From the NCBI GenBank assembly GCA_002840565.1, contig PHBK01000012.1, positions 124,001 through 188,000 of the forward strand: a stretch of DNA of 64,000 nt, written 5' to 3'. This stretch comes from Deltaproteobacteria bacterium HGW-Deltaproteobacteria-12 (GTDB taxonomy: Bacteria; Desulfobacterota; Syntrophia; Syntrophales; Smithellaceae). Both the position numbers and the translations under genes were made by a program. This document shows positions 19,365 through 29,145 of the stretch, piece after piece. The first letter of the stretch is position 1. Each line of letters begins with the position of its first letter. The notes beneath the pieces are model-generated. The model was not told the origin of the DNA and did no database searches. It worked only from the letters and a program-made list of their open reading frames with translations.

Positions 19365-21092
19365 ATGAATAAAGAAATGGCGAAATACTATGATGTGCTG
19401 GGGATAACCGCGGAGGCATCCGACCAGGAAGTTTATGACGCCTGCGGCTTCAACCATAAATTCTATATAGATCATCCCAATCTGGCCACGGTAAAAATAA
19501 AATATGTAATGGAAGCCTATAACAGGATTATGGAATATAGGCACCCCCAGGAGCCGGTTCCCGCTGCGAATCCGAATGTCAATTCCGCCATTGAGCCTAA
19601 GCAGGAAAAAGGTGAAGAAACACCGGATGAGGAAACAAAAAAATGCCCATTTTGCGCAGAAACAATAAAACTAGCCGCAATAAGATGCCGCTACTGCCTT
19701 ACCAATTTAAATCCTGATGAATTTGTGAAGGTGGAAGAGTTAAAGCAAAACTTAGCCGAAGAAAAGAGCACGAAATCAAAAAAGCAAGCTGAAGCAATTC
19801 CCCGGGAAGTTCCCAAGATAACGGAGGAAGCATCACCGGCACCGGCGCCAGAACAAAAAATAATTCCCATAGCTTCTGCAAAAAATCCGGGGGAAAGAAG
19901 CGGGCGTCTGTATGAGGCTTATCTGGGAGCCAGGAACCGCATCTATTATATTGTGAAGTTTGAAGAATATGACCGGCAGCCCGCAAAGCTGAAGTTGAGC
20001 TGGAACTGGGCGGCTTTCTTTGGCAACGGAGCCTGGGCGCTCTATAGAAAAATGTACGGCTGGTTTTTTGTTTGTGCGGGAATTGCCTTGCTCGCAGTGA
20101 TCTTGAAAAACAATGGTTTATCTGTCCTCAGCCTCGTTGTATTGCTGCTTCCCTGGTTAGCTTTTTCTGCTTTTGCCAACATTCTTTATTACCGCAATGT
20201 GAAGGAAAAAATCGCCGCCGCTCAGCTTGCGATCACGGATAAATCGAAGCTTCCGGAGTTTCTGCGGTATGAAGGGGGCGTGCACACATGGGTAACCTGG
20301 ATTGGCAGTTCCTTGGCAGTTGCCGGCATTCTTTCGGCAATAATGTTTACAATAATTTCGAACTATAATACGAAGGCGGAAAAGAGAACATGGACTGAAC
20401 CCCCGAGAATTGAGGTGCCGGCGCCACCGGCAGTATTGGCAGTCCCGGAAACAGCAACGATACCTTCTGCCGCCGCCAATAAGCAGGAACGATTAGACAA
20501 GATCAGGAAAGCGCACCCCGATTATGACAAATATCGGGATGACGGGTCGTTTGCGGCATGGATGAAAAAGCAGCCGGGTCATTTAAGCAATTTCCTGCAG
20601 AAGACTTATAAAGATGGCGATGCTGATTCCGTTATCGCCATTTTAATTCTGTTTAAAAATGACAAGAACAGACTTGTTGGTGCAAAACCTCTACCGGCGC
20701 CTTCTCGAGTGGGAAAGGATTCAGGTCAGACTGCAGCGTATCGGCCCACAAATAAAATCAAAACCTCACCTCCCAAGCAGGAAAGGGAAAACAAGTCACC
20801 GCAAGAGCTCAATACGCCTCCCATTGAGGATTTGGCAAAAATCTCCAGGGAAAGTGCAGAGGTCGCAAAGAGCCCACCCCCAACACCTCCAATTCCGAAA
20901 GAGAAAGTAAAAACGACACTGGACATAGATAAGCGTTTTAAAGGAATAAAGGGCATCGCCCTGAATAACGGGAAGGTCATAGAAGGGCAGGTAATCAGTA
21001 TGGGTGCGGAGCTGTTAAAAATTCGCACTAAGGAGGGGAAAGTTTTATCATATTCTTTCGAGCATGAAGTTCAGCGATTTCTAAAAGAATAA
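19365..21092 (+). CDS. Degenerate J-domain / zinc-ribbon / DUF2628-like membrane protein
   Basis: KYYDVLGITAEASDQEVYDACGFNHKFYIDHPN (J-like, no HPD); KKCPFCAETIKLAAIRCRYC; NWAAFFGNGAWALYRKMYGWFF. Confidence 0.75.
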   Translation: MNKEMAKYYDVLGITAEASDQEVYDACGFNHKFYIDHPNLATVKIKYVMEAYNRIMEYRHPQEPVPAANPNVNSAIEPKQEKGEETPDEETKKCPFCAETIKLAAIRCRYCLTNLNPDEFVKVEELKQNLAEEKSTKSKKQAEAIPREVPKITEEASPAPAPEQKIIPIASAKNPGERSGRLYEAYLGARNRIYYIVKFEEYDRQPAKLKLSWNWAAFFGNGAWALYRKMYGWFFVCAGIALLAVILKNNGLSVLSLVVLLLPWLAFSAFANILYYRNVKEKIAAAQLAITDKSKLPEFLRYEGGVHTWVTWIGSSLAVAGILSAIMFTIISNYNTKAEKRTWTEPPRIEVPAPPAVLAVPETATIPSAAANKQERLDKIRKAHPDYDKYRDDGSFAAWMKKQPGHLSNFLQKTYKDGDADSVIAILILFKNDKNRLVGAKPLPAPSRVGKDSGQTAAYRPTNKIKTSPPKQERENKSPQELNTPPIEDLAKISRESAEVAKSPPPTPPIPKEKVKTTLDIDKRFKGIKGIALNNGKVIEGQVISMGAELLKIRTKEGKVLSYSFEHEVQRFLKE

Positions 21093-21320
21093 CAAATGCG
21101 AATTTTCCGGCGTCGGCTTAATTCAAATTGTTCTCCCGCCATCCTTAGTGTATTTACCGGTTGGAGTGACAGTCGGGGAAGCATTTTCCACAGCGCCTTC
21201 ATGTTTCCCTTTATATTTCTTGACAGAGGAGACTGAATTACCCTATAATTTCGCAAAAGAAATGCAGTAAATGACTGGAAACAAAGATTCGGGATTATAA
21301 AAAGCCAGGGGTGAATACTT

Positions 21321-21686
21321 ATGGTGGAGAAAAGGAGATCGAAACGTCTCAGGGATGTTAATGAGATCAACGTGACGGTTATTCCCGGGAAAAATATCAC
21401 GAAAGAAAAAACCTTCTCCAGCTACAGCAAGGATATCTCCGCCAGCGGCACCAAAATTCAGTCCAATATTTTTCTGCCCATCGATACACTCCTCAAAATG
21501 GAAATCAGCTTGATGCAGCTGCAGCAAATTATAACCGCCATGGGGAAAGTCAAGTGGATCGAAATCGTCGTTGAGCATGAATCATATGATGCCGGAGTGG
21601 AATTCGTCAACATAACCAGAGACTCAATCAAAAAACTGGCGGGTAACATTTCATTGAAAAGAAAGTATACGCCAAATATCGCTTAA
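21321..21686 (+). CDS. PilZ domain protein
   Basis: VEKRRSKRLRDVNEINV...YSKDISASGTKIQSN...YDAGVEFVNI. Confidence 0.8.
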   Translation: MVEKRRSKRLRDVNEINVTVIPGKNITKEKTFSSYSKDISASGTKIQSNIFLPIDTLLKMEISLMQLQQIITAMGKVKWIEIVVEHESYDAGVEFVNITRDSIKKLAGNISLKRKYTPNIA

Positions 21687-21788
21687 GCATTTCCTGCAAT
21701 ATCAATTCTCTCGGCAACGGCCTTTTCGGCTGCCTGCTTTCATTATCTCCTGAGCAATATCTTTTATCCGGGTTGTTGGGGTGAAGCG

Positions 21789-22286
21789 ATGAATTACAAT
21801 ATCCGTCCTTGTAAAAAAGAAGATAGCGAAGTTCTGGCGATGACCATCCGCAAATCATTTCAGAACGTAGCAGAACGTTTCGGTCTGACTGCAGAGAATG
21901 CTCCGCGCCACTCATCCAATTGCACGGTGGAATGGATTCAAAAGGATATGGCGCGGGGCGCTATTTATTTTATTATTGAAAATGAAGGGTCCGCGGCGGG
22001 TTGTGCTGCTCTGGAACAGGCAAGCTCAGAGGTATGCTATCTGGAGCGCCTCGCTGTTCTTCCTGAATATCGGCAGCGCGGTTTTGGGAAAGCACTTGTG
22101 ACACATTTATTATTGCAGGCCGAATTATTGGGCGTTCATTTTGTGAAAATAGCCATCATTGCCGGGCATACAGAATTAAAAACCTGGTACGAGAGAATCG
22201 GGTTCGTTGAGGAAGAGAGCAAAGAATTTTCGCATTTGCCTTTCCGGGTCACTTTTTTGTCCTGCAAGCTGGAGAATGTATGCTGA
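21789..22286 (+). CDS. GNAT family N-acetyltransferase
   Basis: YNIRPCKKEDSE...LERLAVLPEYRQRGFGKALVTHLLLQA. Confidence 0.9.
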   Translation: MNYNIRPCKKEDSEVLAMTIRKSFQNVAERFGLTAENAPRHSSNCTVEWIQKDMARGAIYFIIENEGSAAGCAALEQASSEVCYLERLAVLPEYRQRGFGKALVTHLLLQAELLGVHFVKIAIIAGHTELKTWYERIGFVEEESKEFSHLPFRVTFLSCKLENVC

Positions 22287-22538
22287 GATGCACTTTACCG
22301 AAATAGTTCCTCAGCTTTTTGGAATTTTAATAGATATGCGTTCTTTTCAGTGGTATAATCCACAATACGAAATAGTCAATCAGCCGTCATAAGCTAATTT
22401 GTCTCAGATACTCCGGCGGACGCTTAGAATGCGGCACAATATAATTTGACAGATAAATTGATATTACCATTGCCGGACGAAAATCCGGCGTCTAACGTTA
22501 ATAAGATTTCAACCAGTTAAAAAGAGAGGAGAAAGATT

Positions 22539-22745
22539 ATGAGCGTTTATAAAGTTATCGAGCTTATCGGTTCCAGCGAAAAATCATGGGAAGACGCAGC
22601 AAGAAAAGCTGTGGAAAATGCCGCGAAAGGTCTGAAGGAAATCCGGGTTGCGGAGGTCAAGGAACTGGATCTCCGTATTGAAGACGGCAAAGTGGCTGAA
22701 TACCGTGCCAAAATGAGTGTATCGTTCAAGTATATACCTACGTAG
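22539..22745 (+). CDS. Dodecin family flavin-binding protein
   Basis: 68 aa, SVYKVIELIGSSEKSWEDAARKAVENAAKGLKEIRVAEVKELDLRIEDGKVAEYRAKMSVSFKY; RBS gagaggagaaag. Confidence 0.95.
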   Translation: MSVYKVIELIGSSEKSWEDAARKAVENAAKGLKEIRVAEVKELDLRIEDGKVAEYRAKMSVSFKYIPT

Positions 22746-22812
22746 TATTTTCAGTGAGCAAGTGCTGATGCCGCATCCCATGCGGAAAAGAAGATGAGAA
22801 TTAACCCTTTTG

Positions 22813-22838
22813 CGGCGGCGGAAATATTTCCGCCGCCG
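22813..22838. terminator. 26-bp perfect palindrome downstream of dodecin gene; possible transcript end
   Basis: CGGCGGCGGAAAT/ATTTCCGCCGCCG; no clear T-tract. Confidence 0.4.
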
Positions 22839-23033
22839 GCCTTAAGAGAGAACCTATTTTATTATTGACACTTGCAATTGCTTGACTTATTATAAATTTA
22901 TAAAAAAATATCCTGCCAAAAAATTTGATTCACAAAACGTTCCAACAGAATAGGGCAAGTCAGAGTATAAAACATCCGGATTGAAACCGGAGGCGTAAAT
23001 GATCAAACGGGCTTTTCACGAAAGGAGTTCTTT

Positions 23034-24428
23034 ATGAAAAGAAAAACGGTTGAAAAAAATGACGCCGTCAAAAGCGTCAAAGCCTCAAAGGGAAAACGCG
23101 GTATCTCGGGCACATCCAAGGAATCAACTCACCTTTTGCACAGCATCGTTCAAGGCTTTTCCATTCCCGCCTTCGTTATCGGAAAAGACCATAAGGTAAT
23201 CTACTGGAACCGCGCCCTGGAGCGGCTGACCGGTATACCGATGAGCGAGGTAGTTGGCACAAACCAGCATTGGCGCAGCTTTTATGCCGAGGCCAGGCCT
23301 TGTATGGCGGACCTCCTTATCGACGGGGTGGAGAACCGTATCCCTAAATGGTATGCCGGGAAATACCGCAAATCCGATCTTCTGGATGAGGCTTATGAAG
23401 CAACCGACTTCTTTCCGGCTCTCGGGGAAAAAGGGCGCTGGCTTCATTTTACCGCTGCATTGATCCGGGGAGCAGACGGTAAAATTATCGGCGCCATTGA
23501 AACCCTGGAGGACATTACGGAACGCAAAACAGCAGAACTGACGCAGCGTGAGAGCGATCAGCAGGTTTTCAGCATCATCGAAGGTTCACCCATTCCGACC
23601 TTTGTCATCGGTCTTGACCACAACGTGCTTTACTGGAACCGCGCTTTGGAAAAATTAAGCAAAATTTCTGCTAAAGATATGATCGGTACGAATAAGCACT
23701 GGCGGGCTTTTTATGCCAAGGAAAGACCCTGCCTGTCCGATCTGGTTGTTGATCAGACCTTGGAGACTATTCCGGAATGGTACGGGAGTATTGCCAAGTC
23801 CAAGCTTCTGGAAGACACCTACGAAGCAGAAGGGTTTTTCCCCGACCTGGGACACAGCGGCCGCTGGTTGCGGTTCAACGTTTCGCCTCTCCGCAGCTCC
23901 CGCGGCGCCCTTGTCGGCTGTATAGAGACCCTGGAAGACATAACGGAGCGAAAAAAGGCAGACCAGCTAATAATCGACAGCGAAAGGATTCTGCACAGCA
24001 TCATGGAGGGATTCTCCATTGCCACCTTCGTCATCGACAAAAACCATAAAATACTTTACTGGAACCGGGCATTGGAAAAGCTGACAAAAGTGAAGGCCGC
24101 CGATGTCGTCGGGACTAATCAACAATGGCGCGCATTCTATGCAAAAGAAAGACCTTGCATGGCTGACCTGCTCGTCGACAGTGCCATGGAGAGGGTTGCC
24201 AAGTGGTATTCCGGAAAATATCAAAAATCCGATCTTATCGAACACGCTTACGAGGCGACTGATTTCTTTCCCGATCTGGGAGACAGCGGACGCTGGCTGA
24301 GATTTACAGCCGCCCTTATCAGGGATTCTCATGGAGATCTGGTCGGGGCCCTGGAAACGCTGGAAGATATAACGGAGCAAAGGCTGGCGGAGGATACCCT
24401 GAAACGAAAGAGCAAGAGCCCGACTTAG
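23034..24428 (+). CDS. Triple tandem PAS-domain protein without recognised output domain
   Basis: Three ~130-aa repeats each with (S/H)SI-x-(E/Q)G-S/F-xI-x-FVIG/D-xxHxxxYWNRALE...GALETLEDIT. Confidence 0.88.
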   Translation: MKRKTVEKNDAVKSVKASKGKRGISGTSKESTHLLHSIVQGFSIPAFVIGKDHKVIYWNRALERLTGIPMSEVVGTNQHWRSFYAEARPCMADLLIDGVENRIPKWYAGKYRKSDLLDEAYEATDFFPALGEKGRWLHFTAALIRGADGKIIGAIETLEDITERKTAELTQRESDQQVFSIIEGSPIPTFVIGLDHNVLYWNRALEKLSKISAKDMIGTNKHWRAFYAKERPCLSDLVVDQTLETIPEWYGSIAKSKLLEDTYEAEGFFPDLGHSGRWLRFNVSPLRSSRGALVGCIETLEDITERKKADQLIIDSERILHSIMEGFSIATFVIDKNHKILYWNRALEKLTKVKAADVVGTNQQWRAFYAKERPCMADLLVDSAMERVAKWYSGKYQKSDLIEHAYEATDFFPDLGDSGRWLRFTAALIRDSHGDLVGALETLEDITEQRLAEDTLKRKSKSPT

Positions 24429-24499
24429 CAAAACACGGTGATTATGTGCGGCGCCGTTAACAAGTCCCCCATTATGTTTGAAAGGAAGGAGGTCAAACC

Positions 24500-25030
24500 A
24501 TGACAGCAACACATACAGCAAAGCTGATTGAGACGATCGAATATAAGGCCCGGGAGATTGCCGAACAATGGTACAAGAACGTTAAGATCAATCCAAAGAC
24601 ACCTATATTTCATAAAATGCACCAGGACGATGCGGTAGATCTGGCCCTGAAATTCTACACAAACTACCGAAAACTCTTCGATACCGATAACCCGTTCGAA
24701 GAGGCCCACGTCCTTTTCTCCAAATATGCCGCGGATTGCTATAAAAAGCAAATTCCACTCCCTGAGGCCATTTATTCGATCATTCTGATGAGACGCCATA
24801 TGTGGCTGTTCGTCGAGTATCAGGCGGTGTTTGAAACGGCAGTCGAGCAGCGGCATGCCCTGGAAAGCCAGAGCCGGATGATTCTGATGTTCGATTATGC
24901 CGAATACGTCGTAATTCTGACTTATGACGATTTGGTCAGGAATGAAGTTGAAGACAAATTTAAGGGGTTAAAAGTCAAAACCCCGTTTTTTGTTCTCTGG
25001 CCGGGCGGTGGGAAAGAAAAGGCAAAATAG
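24500..25030 (+). CDS. RsbRD-N-like all-helical sensor domain protein
   Basis: 176-aa helical protein: LIETIEYKAREIAEQWYKNVKINPKTPIFHK...ALKFYTNYRKLF. Confidence 0.5.
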   Translation: MTATHTAKLIETIEYKAREIAEQWYKNVKINPKTPIFHKMHQDDAVDLALKFYTNYRKLFDTDNPFEEAHVLFSKYAADCYKKQIPLPEAIYSIILMRRHMWLFVEYQAVFETAVEQRHALESQSRMILMFDYAEYVVILTYDDLVRNEVEDKFKGLKVKTPFFVLWPGGGKEKAK

Positions 25031-25060
25031 CCGGAGCGCCATCATAAATAATGTTTATTC

Positions 25061-25095
25061 GGAAAGGCAGAGTCTGTCAGACCCTGCCTTTTTGC
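25061..25095 (+). terminator. Rho-independent terminator
   Basis: aaaGGCAGagtctgtcagacccCTGCCttttt hairpin plus T-run. Confidence 0.7.
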
Positions 25096-25258
25096 ATGAA
25101 AACCGAAGATTTTCCGAAGATTTTCTTGACATCGAAAACTGCGTTTCCTATACTTTTTGCTCATTAAAGGAGATCACGTTAAGAAAGTCCGAGAAGGGAA
25201 AAAGCAGTTTAATCAAACTGCCAAAGAACTCCTATTTTGAGAGAGGAAGGCTGAACAA

Positions 25259-26413
25259 ATGAAGCCCGGACGACGCGGCTTGTTTTACGAATTAATTTTA
25301 TTCGGCTTTTTCCTCGCCTCCAAGCTGATGCGTCATAAGGCTCATCTGATGGGGCGAGAGAACCTCTCTCAGATACCCACTCCGATCATGTTCACCGTCA
25401 CCCACGACAGTTATTTCGAAGTTCCGTCCCTGTCACAAATCTATTATGCGCTTAAGCCCAGGCCGGATTTTATGGTTATGGTCAAGAACGATTTTCTCAG
25501 CGGTCGTTATCTTTCCACTAATTATGGCAAAAATAACAAATTGCTCTGGAGTTTCCTGCTGATGATTGATAAAACGGGGCTTCCCCTGGCGATATTCCGC
25601 AAATTGAAGGTGGCGGCAATTGACCGTCCGTTTGTCGAAACTATCAGCAAGAAGAAAGAGGAATTGCGTAATGAAATATCTGATCAGTTCAGCCGTTTCA
25701 AGGAGGGCAGCATACAAGGAATCTCCACTCTGATCTTTCCGGAAGGGACCACGTGGGGGTATGGCGGCTTGAAGAAAATCCGCAGCGCCGTGTATCAGGT
25801 TCTCGAAAACACCTTCCAGAGTGCCGGCCGCAGCGTGTATATCCTGCCAATTAACGTCAAGGTCGACCGTCTGGTGAAAGGTGCCAAGGACGTCTTCATC
25901 CGCATCGGCCCGCCGGTCTTTTTCCGCAAACCCAAGGATGAATTCAACCGGACGCTATATGAACTGCTGCAGCAGTTGCACACGATCACTTTCAGCCAGG
26001 TGGCCGCTTACTATCTGAAACGCCTGGCAGAAATAAAGCGGGAAACCGCCCGGACGGTTATTTTTCAAAAAGAGATTTTTTTAAAGGATCTCGAGGCAAT
26101 ATTAGTGGAGATGAACCGCTTGGCCGGAGACCGGATTCTGCCCGGATTCGACCCCGGTCTGCTTGACCGGCAGTATCTTTCCGACAAGGTGGAACGCTTT
26201 TTAAAGTATTGCCTGAAAAAGCATTACCTGCAGAAAAAGAACTTAAGCGAACGAAAAGAAGATTTATTACTCGATATTGAAAGAACCTTGTCCAGTTATC
26301 CCATCAAGGAGTTTCGGAAGGCTAATCCCGTGGCATTCTGCGCAAACGAGCTGACATCAGTCGGCGAAAAAACCGTTCGCCCAGTATTCGACGCTTGTCT
26401 GCGTTTCCGGTAG
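25259..26413 (+). CDS. 1-acyl-glycerol-3-phosphate acyltransferase (PlsC-like) family protein
   Basis: TVTHDSYFEVPSL (HX4E variant) and LIFPEGTTWGYGG (FPEGT-type) motifs. Confidence 0.7.
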   Translation: MKPGRRGLFYELILFGFFLASKLMRHKAHLMGRENLSQIPTPIMFTVTHDSYFEVPSLSQIYYALKPRPDFMVMVKNDFLSGRYLSTNYGKNNKLLWSFLLMIDKTGLPLAIFRKLKVAAIDRPFVETISKKKEELRNEISDQFSRFKEGSIQGISTLIFPEGTTWGYGGLKKIRSAVYQVLENTFQSAGRSVYILPINVKVDRLVKGAKDVFIRIGPPVFFRKPKDEFNRTLYELLQQLHTITFSQVAAYYLKRLAEIKRETARTVIFQKEIFLKDLEAILVEMNRLAGDRILPGFDPGLLDRQYLSDKVERFLKYCLKKHYLQKKNLSERKEDLLLDIERTLSSYPIKEFRKANPVAFCANELTSVGEKTVRPVFDACLRFR

Positions 26414-26463
26414 GATGATTATTGATCTTAATCGTCCGGATTCATCGGTTATGGAGTAAGAAG

Positions 26464-27123
26464 ATGAAGCTTTTAGGTATTGTTTTTGTCATCGGATTTT
26501 CCCTGCTGACTCTTATTTGCGCTCCAAAGGGTCAAGCAGAAGATATTTACACCTATACTGACAAAGACGGTAATACTGTTTTATCAAACATTCGAGATCC
26601 GCAAAAGCAGAAAGCTAAGAAAAATGAGGCCGGCAAGCGCGGATTGTCCTCCAATATACAACTGCATCAAAAGGAAAGAAAAGAGAGCGAAAAAATATTA
26701 GAAGCTGAACAACGTCGAAAGCAGCAGATGATTAAGGAGCAAAAAGAAGCTGAAGAACGTTCCAAGCAAAAGACCAAACAAGCTCAACAGGTGACTGAAC
26801 AACAGCCAAAAAAGCAGGCCCCACAAGAGCAGGCAAAGACCGGAAGAACCGGCTGCGAAATTGTTGATTTTTCCCAGTATGAAAGGATGATAGGCATCGG
26901 TGATAGTATTGTTGCGCGGACTTGTGTGGATTTAATCATCCGCAATAATGACAGTGTCGAAAGAAATCTCACCAGTACCGGTATCGTTGCCGTTCTTAAA
27001 AATGATCAAAGCCAAAGCCCGGAGAAATTTACGGCTGGCATTAAACCAGGCGGCATTTATAAAGGGACTGCCTGTTTCGGAAAATATTTAACACCGATCA
27101 TCAAGATAGAATGTAAATTTTAG
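26464..27123 (+). CDS. DUF4124-containing exported protein
   Basis: Signal-like N-terminus; DIYTYTDKDGNTVLSNIRDP; Lys/Gln-rich linker. Confidence 0.7.
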   Translation: MKLLGIVFVIGFSLLTLICAPKGQAEDIYTYTDKDGNTVLSNIRDPQKQKAKKNEAGKRGLSSNIQLHQKERKESEKILEAEQRRKQQMIKEQKEAEERSKQKTKQAQQVTEQQPKKQAPQEQAKTGRTGCEIVDFSQYERMIGIGDSIVARTCVDLIIRNNDSVERNLTSTGIVAVLKNDQSQSPEKFTAGIKPGGIYKGTACFGKYLTPIIKIECKF

Positions 27124-27140
27124 GGTAAATATTTCAGCTG

Positions 27141-27477
27141 TAATATCCCCCGCTGGCGGGGGCCAGGGGGTGGATGGCTTTAAACACCGATAATACTAGC
27201 AAATTGAAGAGAGGTTCGCTAAAATACACCCCAACCCTCCTTTATCAAAGGAGGGAGCCTTTCGATCATGCGAAAATACACCTCCGTCATGGAGAAAAAC
27301 CCGTCGTATGCCGGGTGGCACCTTCACCAGGAGACTGTGTCACAATATCATTGCGAGGGAACGAAGTGACTGACGCAATCTCATAAGCAGCTGAAGACAT
27401 GAGATTACCATGCCGCCTGAGAGGTGGCTCGTAATGACAGCAGTGGATTACGACACCGTCTCCAGCGGAGGATATTA
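27141..27477. repeat. Dispersed repeat, family B (terminal inverted CCCCGCTGGCGGGG-type), with a nested family A element
   Basis: Ends taatatCCCCCGCTGGcggggg and ccgtctCCAGCGGaggatatta are inverted repeats; related element at 42134-42262. Confidence 0.6.
27348..27438. repeat. REP/MITE-like repeat, family A, copy 1
   Basis: tcattgcgagggaacgaagtgactgacgcaatctcat ... atgagattaccatgccgcctgagaggtggctcgtaatga, imperfect inverted structure; cf. 37296 and 38377. Confidence 0.65.
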
Positions 27478-27577
27478 GATGCCTATTGATTATTCTATGG
27501 CGACACAATCTAATGCGGCGGGGAAGCTAATTTAAAGGGGACTTTTTATTGCAGACATTTTCAGGAGGAAGTTATAA

Positions 27578-28021
27578 ATGATTGAAGAAAAGTATCAGGC
27601 GCATGTCGGAATGCTGGAGGGCACGATCAAGATTATCGAAAAAATGGGCATCCGCATTGTGGAGATGAGGGATCGCCACGTTAAAGTGCTTTTGCCGCTG
27701 GAACCCAATACTAACCATATCGGAACCATATATGCCGGTTCTCTCTTTACTGCGGGAGAGTTTGTTGGCGGCCCGATATTTGTTGCTTCTTTTGATTACA
27801 CAAAATTCTATCCCATCGTCAAGTCCCTGAACATCCAATTCCGCCGACCGGCAACAACAGATGTGACGGTGGAAGCCACGCTGAGCGAAGAAGATGTTAA
27901 TGCCATCCAGCGGGAGGCTGAGGAAAAAGGAAAGGCCGATTGGAAAATGGATCTGGAAATCAAGGATCAGGCAGGGGAGGTATGCTGTCTTCTGCAAGGG
28001 GTCTGGCAACTGAGAAAATAA
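27578..28021 (+). CDS. Hotdog-fold thioesterase (DUF4442/YiiD-like)
   Basis: NTNHIGTIYAGSLFTAGEFVGGPIF...FRRPATTDVTVEATLSEE. Confidence 0.75.
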   Translation: MIEEKYQAHVGMLEGTIKIIEKMGIRIVEMRDRHVKVLLPLEPNTNHIGTIYAGSLFTAGEFVGGPIFVASFDYTKFYPIVKSLNIQFRRPATTDVTVEATLSEEDVNAIQREAEEKGKADWKMDLEIKDQAGEVCCLLQGVWQLRK

Positions 28022-28058
28022 AGTAAATCCTGCAGAAGAAAAAATTAAGGAGAAATTA

Positions 28059-29033
28059 ATGTTTAAAACAAGAATGACAGAAGTGTTGAACATCGAATAT
28101 CCCATCATGCAGGGTGGAATGATGTGGATTTCCCGTGCGGAATTGACCAGCGCCGTATCCAATGCCGGCGGCTTGGGTACTATGACTGCTCTGACATTTT
28201 CCGCTCCGCAGGATCTCGCCGCCGAGATCAGGAAAGCAAAACAACTGACGAAAAACACTTTTGCCGTCAATGTGACAATTCTGCCTACCTTCCGGGAGGT
28301 TAATTACGATGGTTATATCGATGTAATCATCGGTGAGGGCGTTCAGGCTGTGGAAACAGCGGGCAACAATCCGGAGCGCGTCATCGGCAGGCTGAAGAAT
28401 GCGGGCATAAAGATCATCCATAAGTGCACAACCGTGCGGCACGCTCTGAAAGCTGTAGAATTAGGCTGCGATATTATCAGCATAGACGGTTTTGAGTGCG
28501 CCGGGCATCCCGGTGAAGATGATGTCGGCGGTCTCGTTCTGATACCCGTAGCTGTCAATGCCCTGAAGGTTCCCGTCATTGCGTCCGGCGGCATCGGCAA
28601 TGCCCGAGGGTTTGTGGCTGCTCTGGCCCTGGGTGCAGAGGGGGTCAACATGGGAACACGTTTTTTGCTGACGAAAGAATCGCCCATACATCAAAATGTG
28701 AAAGACTGGCTGCTGAAGTTTACGGAAAGAGACACCATGCTTCTGCTGCGGGCGTTCCACAATACGGAAAGAGTCGTGAGAACGGAGCGTTCCGAAAAAG
28801 CCCTGGAAATCGAGCTCAGCGGCGCCGGAATTGAGGCGCTGCAGCCGATCATATCGGGAGTTAAGGGGTTGGAGATGATAGAGCAGGGCATCGTCGACAA
28901 TGGCATCATGACAGTAGGTCAGTGCATCGGCTTGATCAACGAGATTCCGACAGTCAAAGAGGTCATTGATAATATGATCAGTGAAGCGGATCAAATCATC
29001 AAAGGGAGGCTGCTCTCGATTGCCCAAAAATAA
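28059..29033 (+). CDS. Nitronate monooxygenase / 2-nitropropane dioxygenase-like flavoprotein
   Basis: EYPIMQGGMMWISRAELTSAVSNAGGLG; GFECAGHPGEDDVGGLVL; VIASGGIGNARGFVAALALGAEGVNMGTRF. Confidence 0.92.
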   Translation: MFKTRMTEVLNIEYPIMQGGMMWISRAELTSAVSNAGGLGTMTALTFSAPQDLAAEIRKAKQLTKNTFAVNVTILPTFREVNYDGYIDVIIGEGVQAVETAGNNPERVIGRLKNAGIKIIHKCTTVRHALKAVELGCDIISIDGFECAGHPGEDDVGGLVLIPVAVNALKVPVIASGGIGNARGFVAALALGAEGVNMGTRFLLTKESPIHQNVKDWLLKFTERDTMLLLRAFHNTERVVRTERSEKALEIELSGAGIEALQPIISGVKGLEMIEQGIVDNGIMTVGQCIGLINEIPTVKEVIDNMISEADQIIKGRLLSIAQK

Positions 29034-29145
29034 GCTTTGTGCTGCGACGAAGTTTTCTGGACAGCGAGTCTAAAGATCGAAGGAAAGGCTTTGTTACTCA
29101 AAGCAATAAAACATCAGCGTATACGGGACTGAGGCTGCCATTAAA

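Noticed and set aside
23034-24428. Regular repeats considered as a CRISPR or satellite array
   Set aside because: Repeats are ~430 bp, coding and in frame: they are PAS domains. No CRISPR-like short direct repeats with unique spacers were seen anywhere in the window.
27174-27386. 70-aa ORF inside the family B repeat
   Set aside because: Lies entirely in repeat DNA (inverted ends and REP-like arms); not a credible protein.
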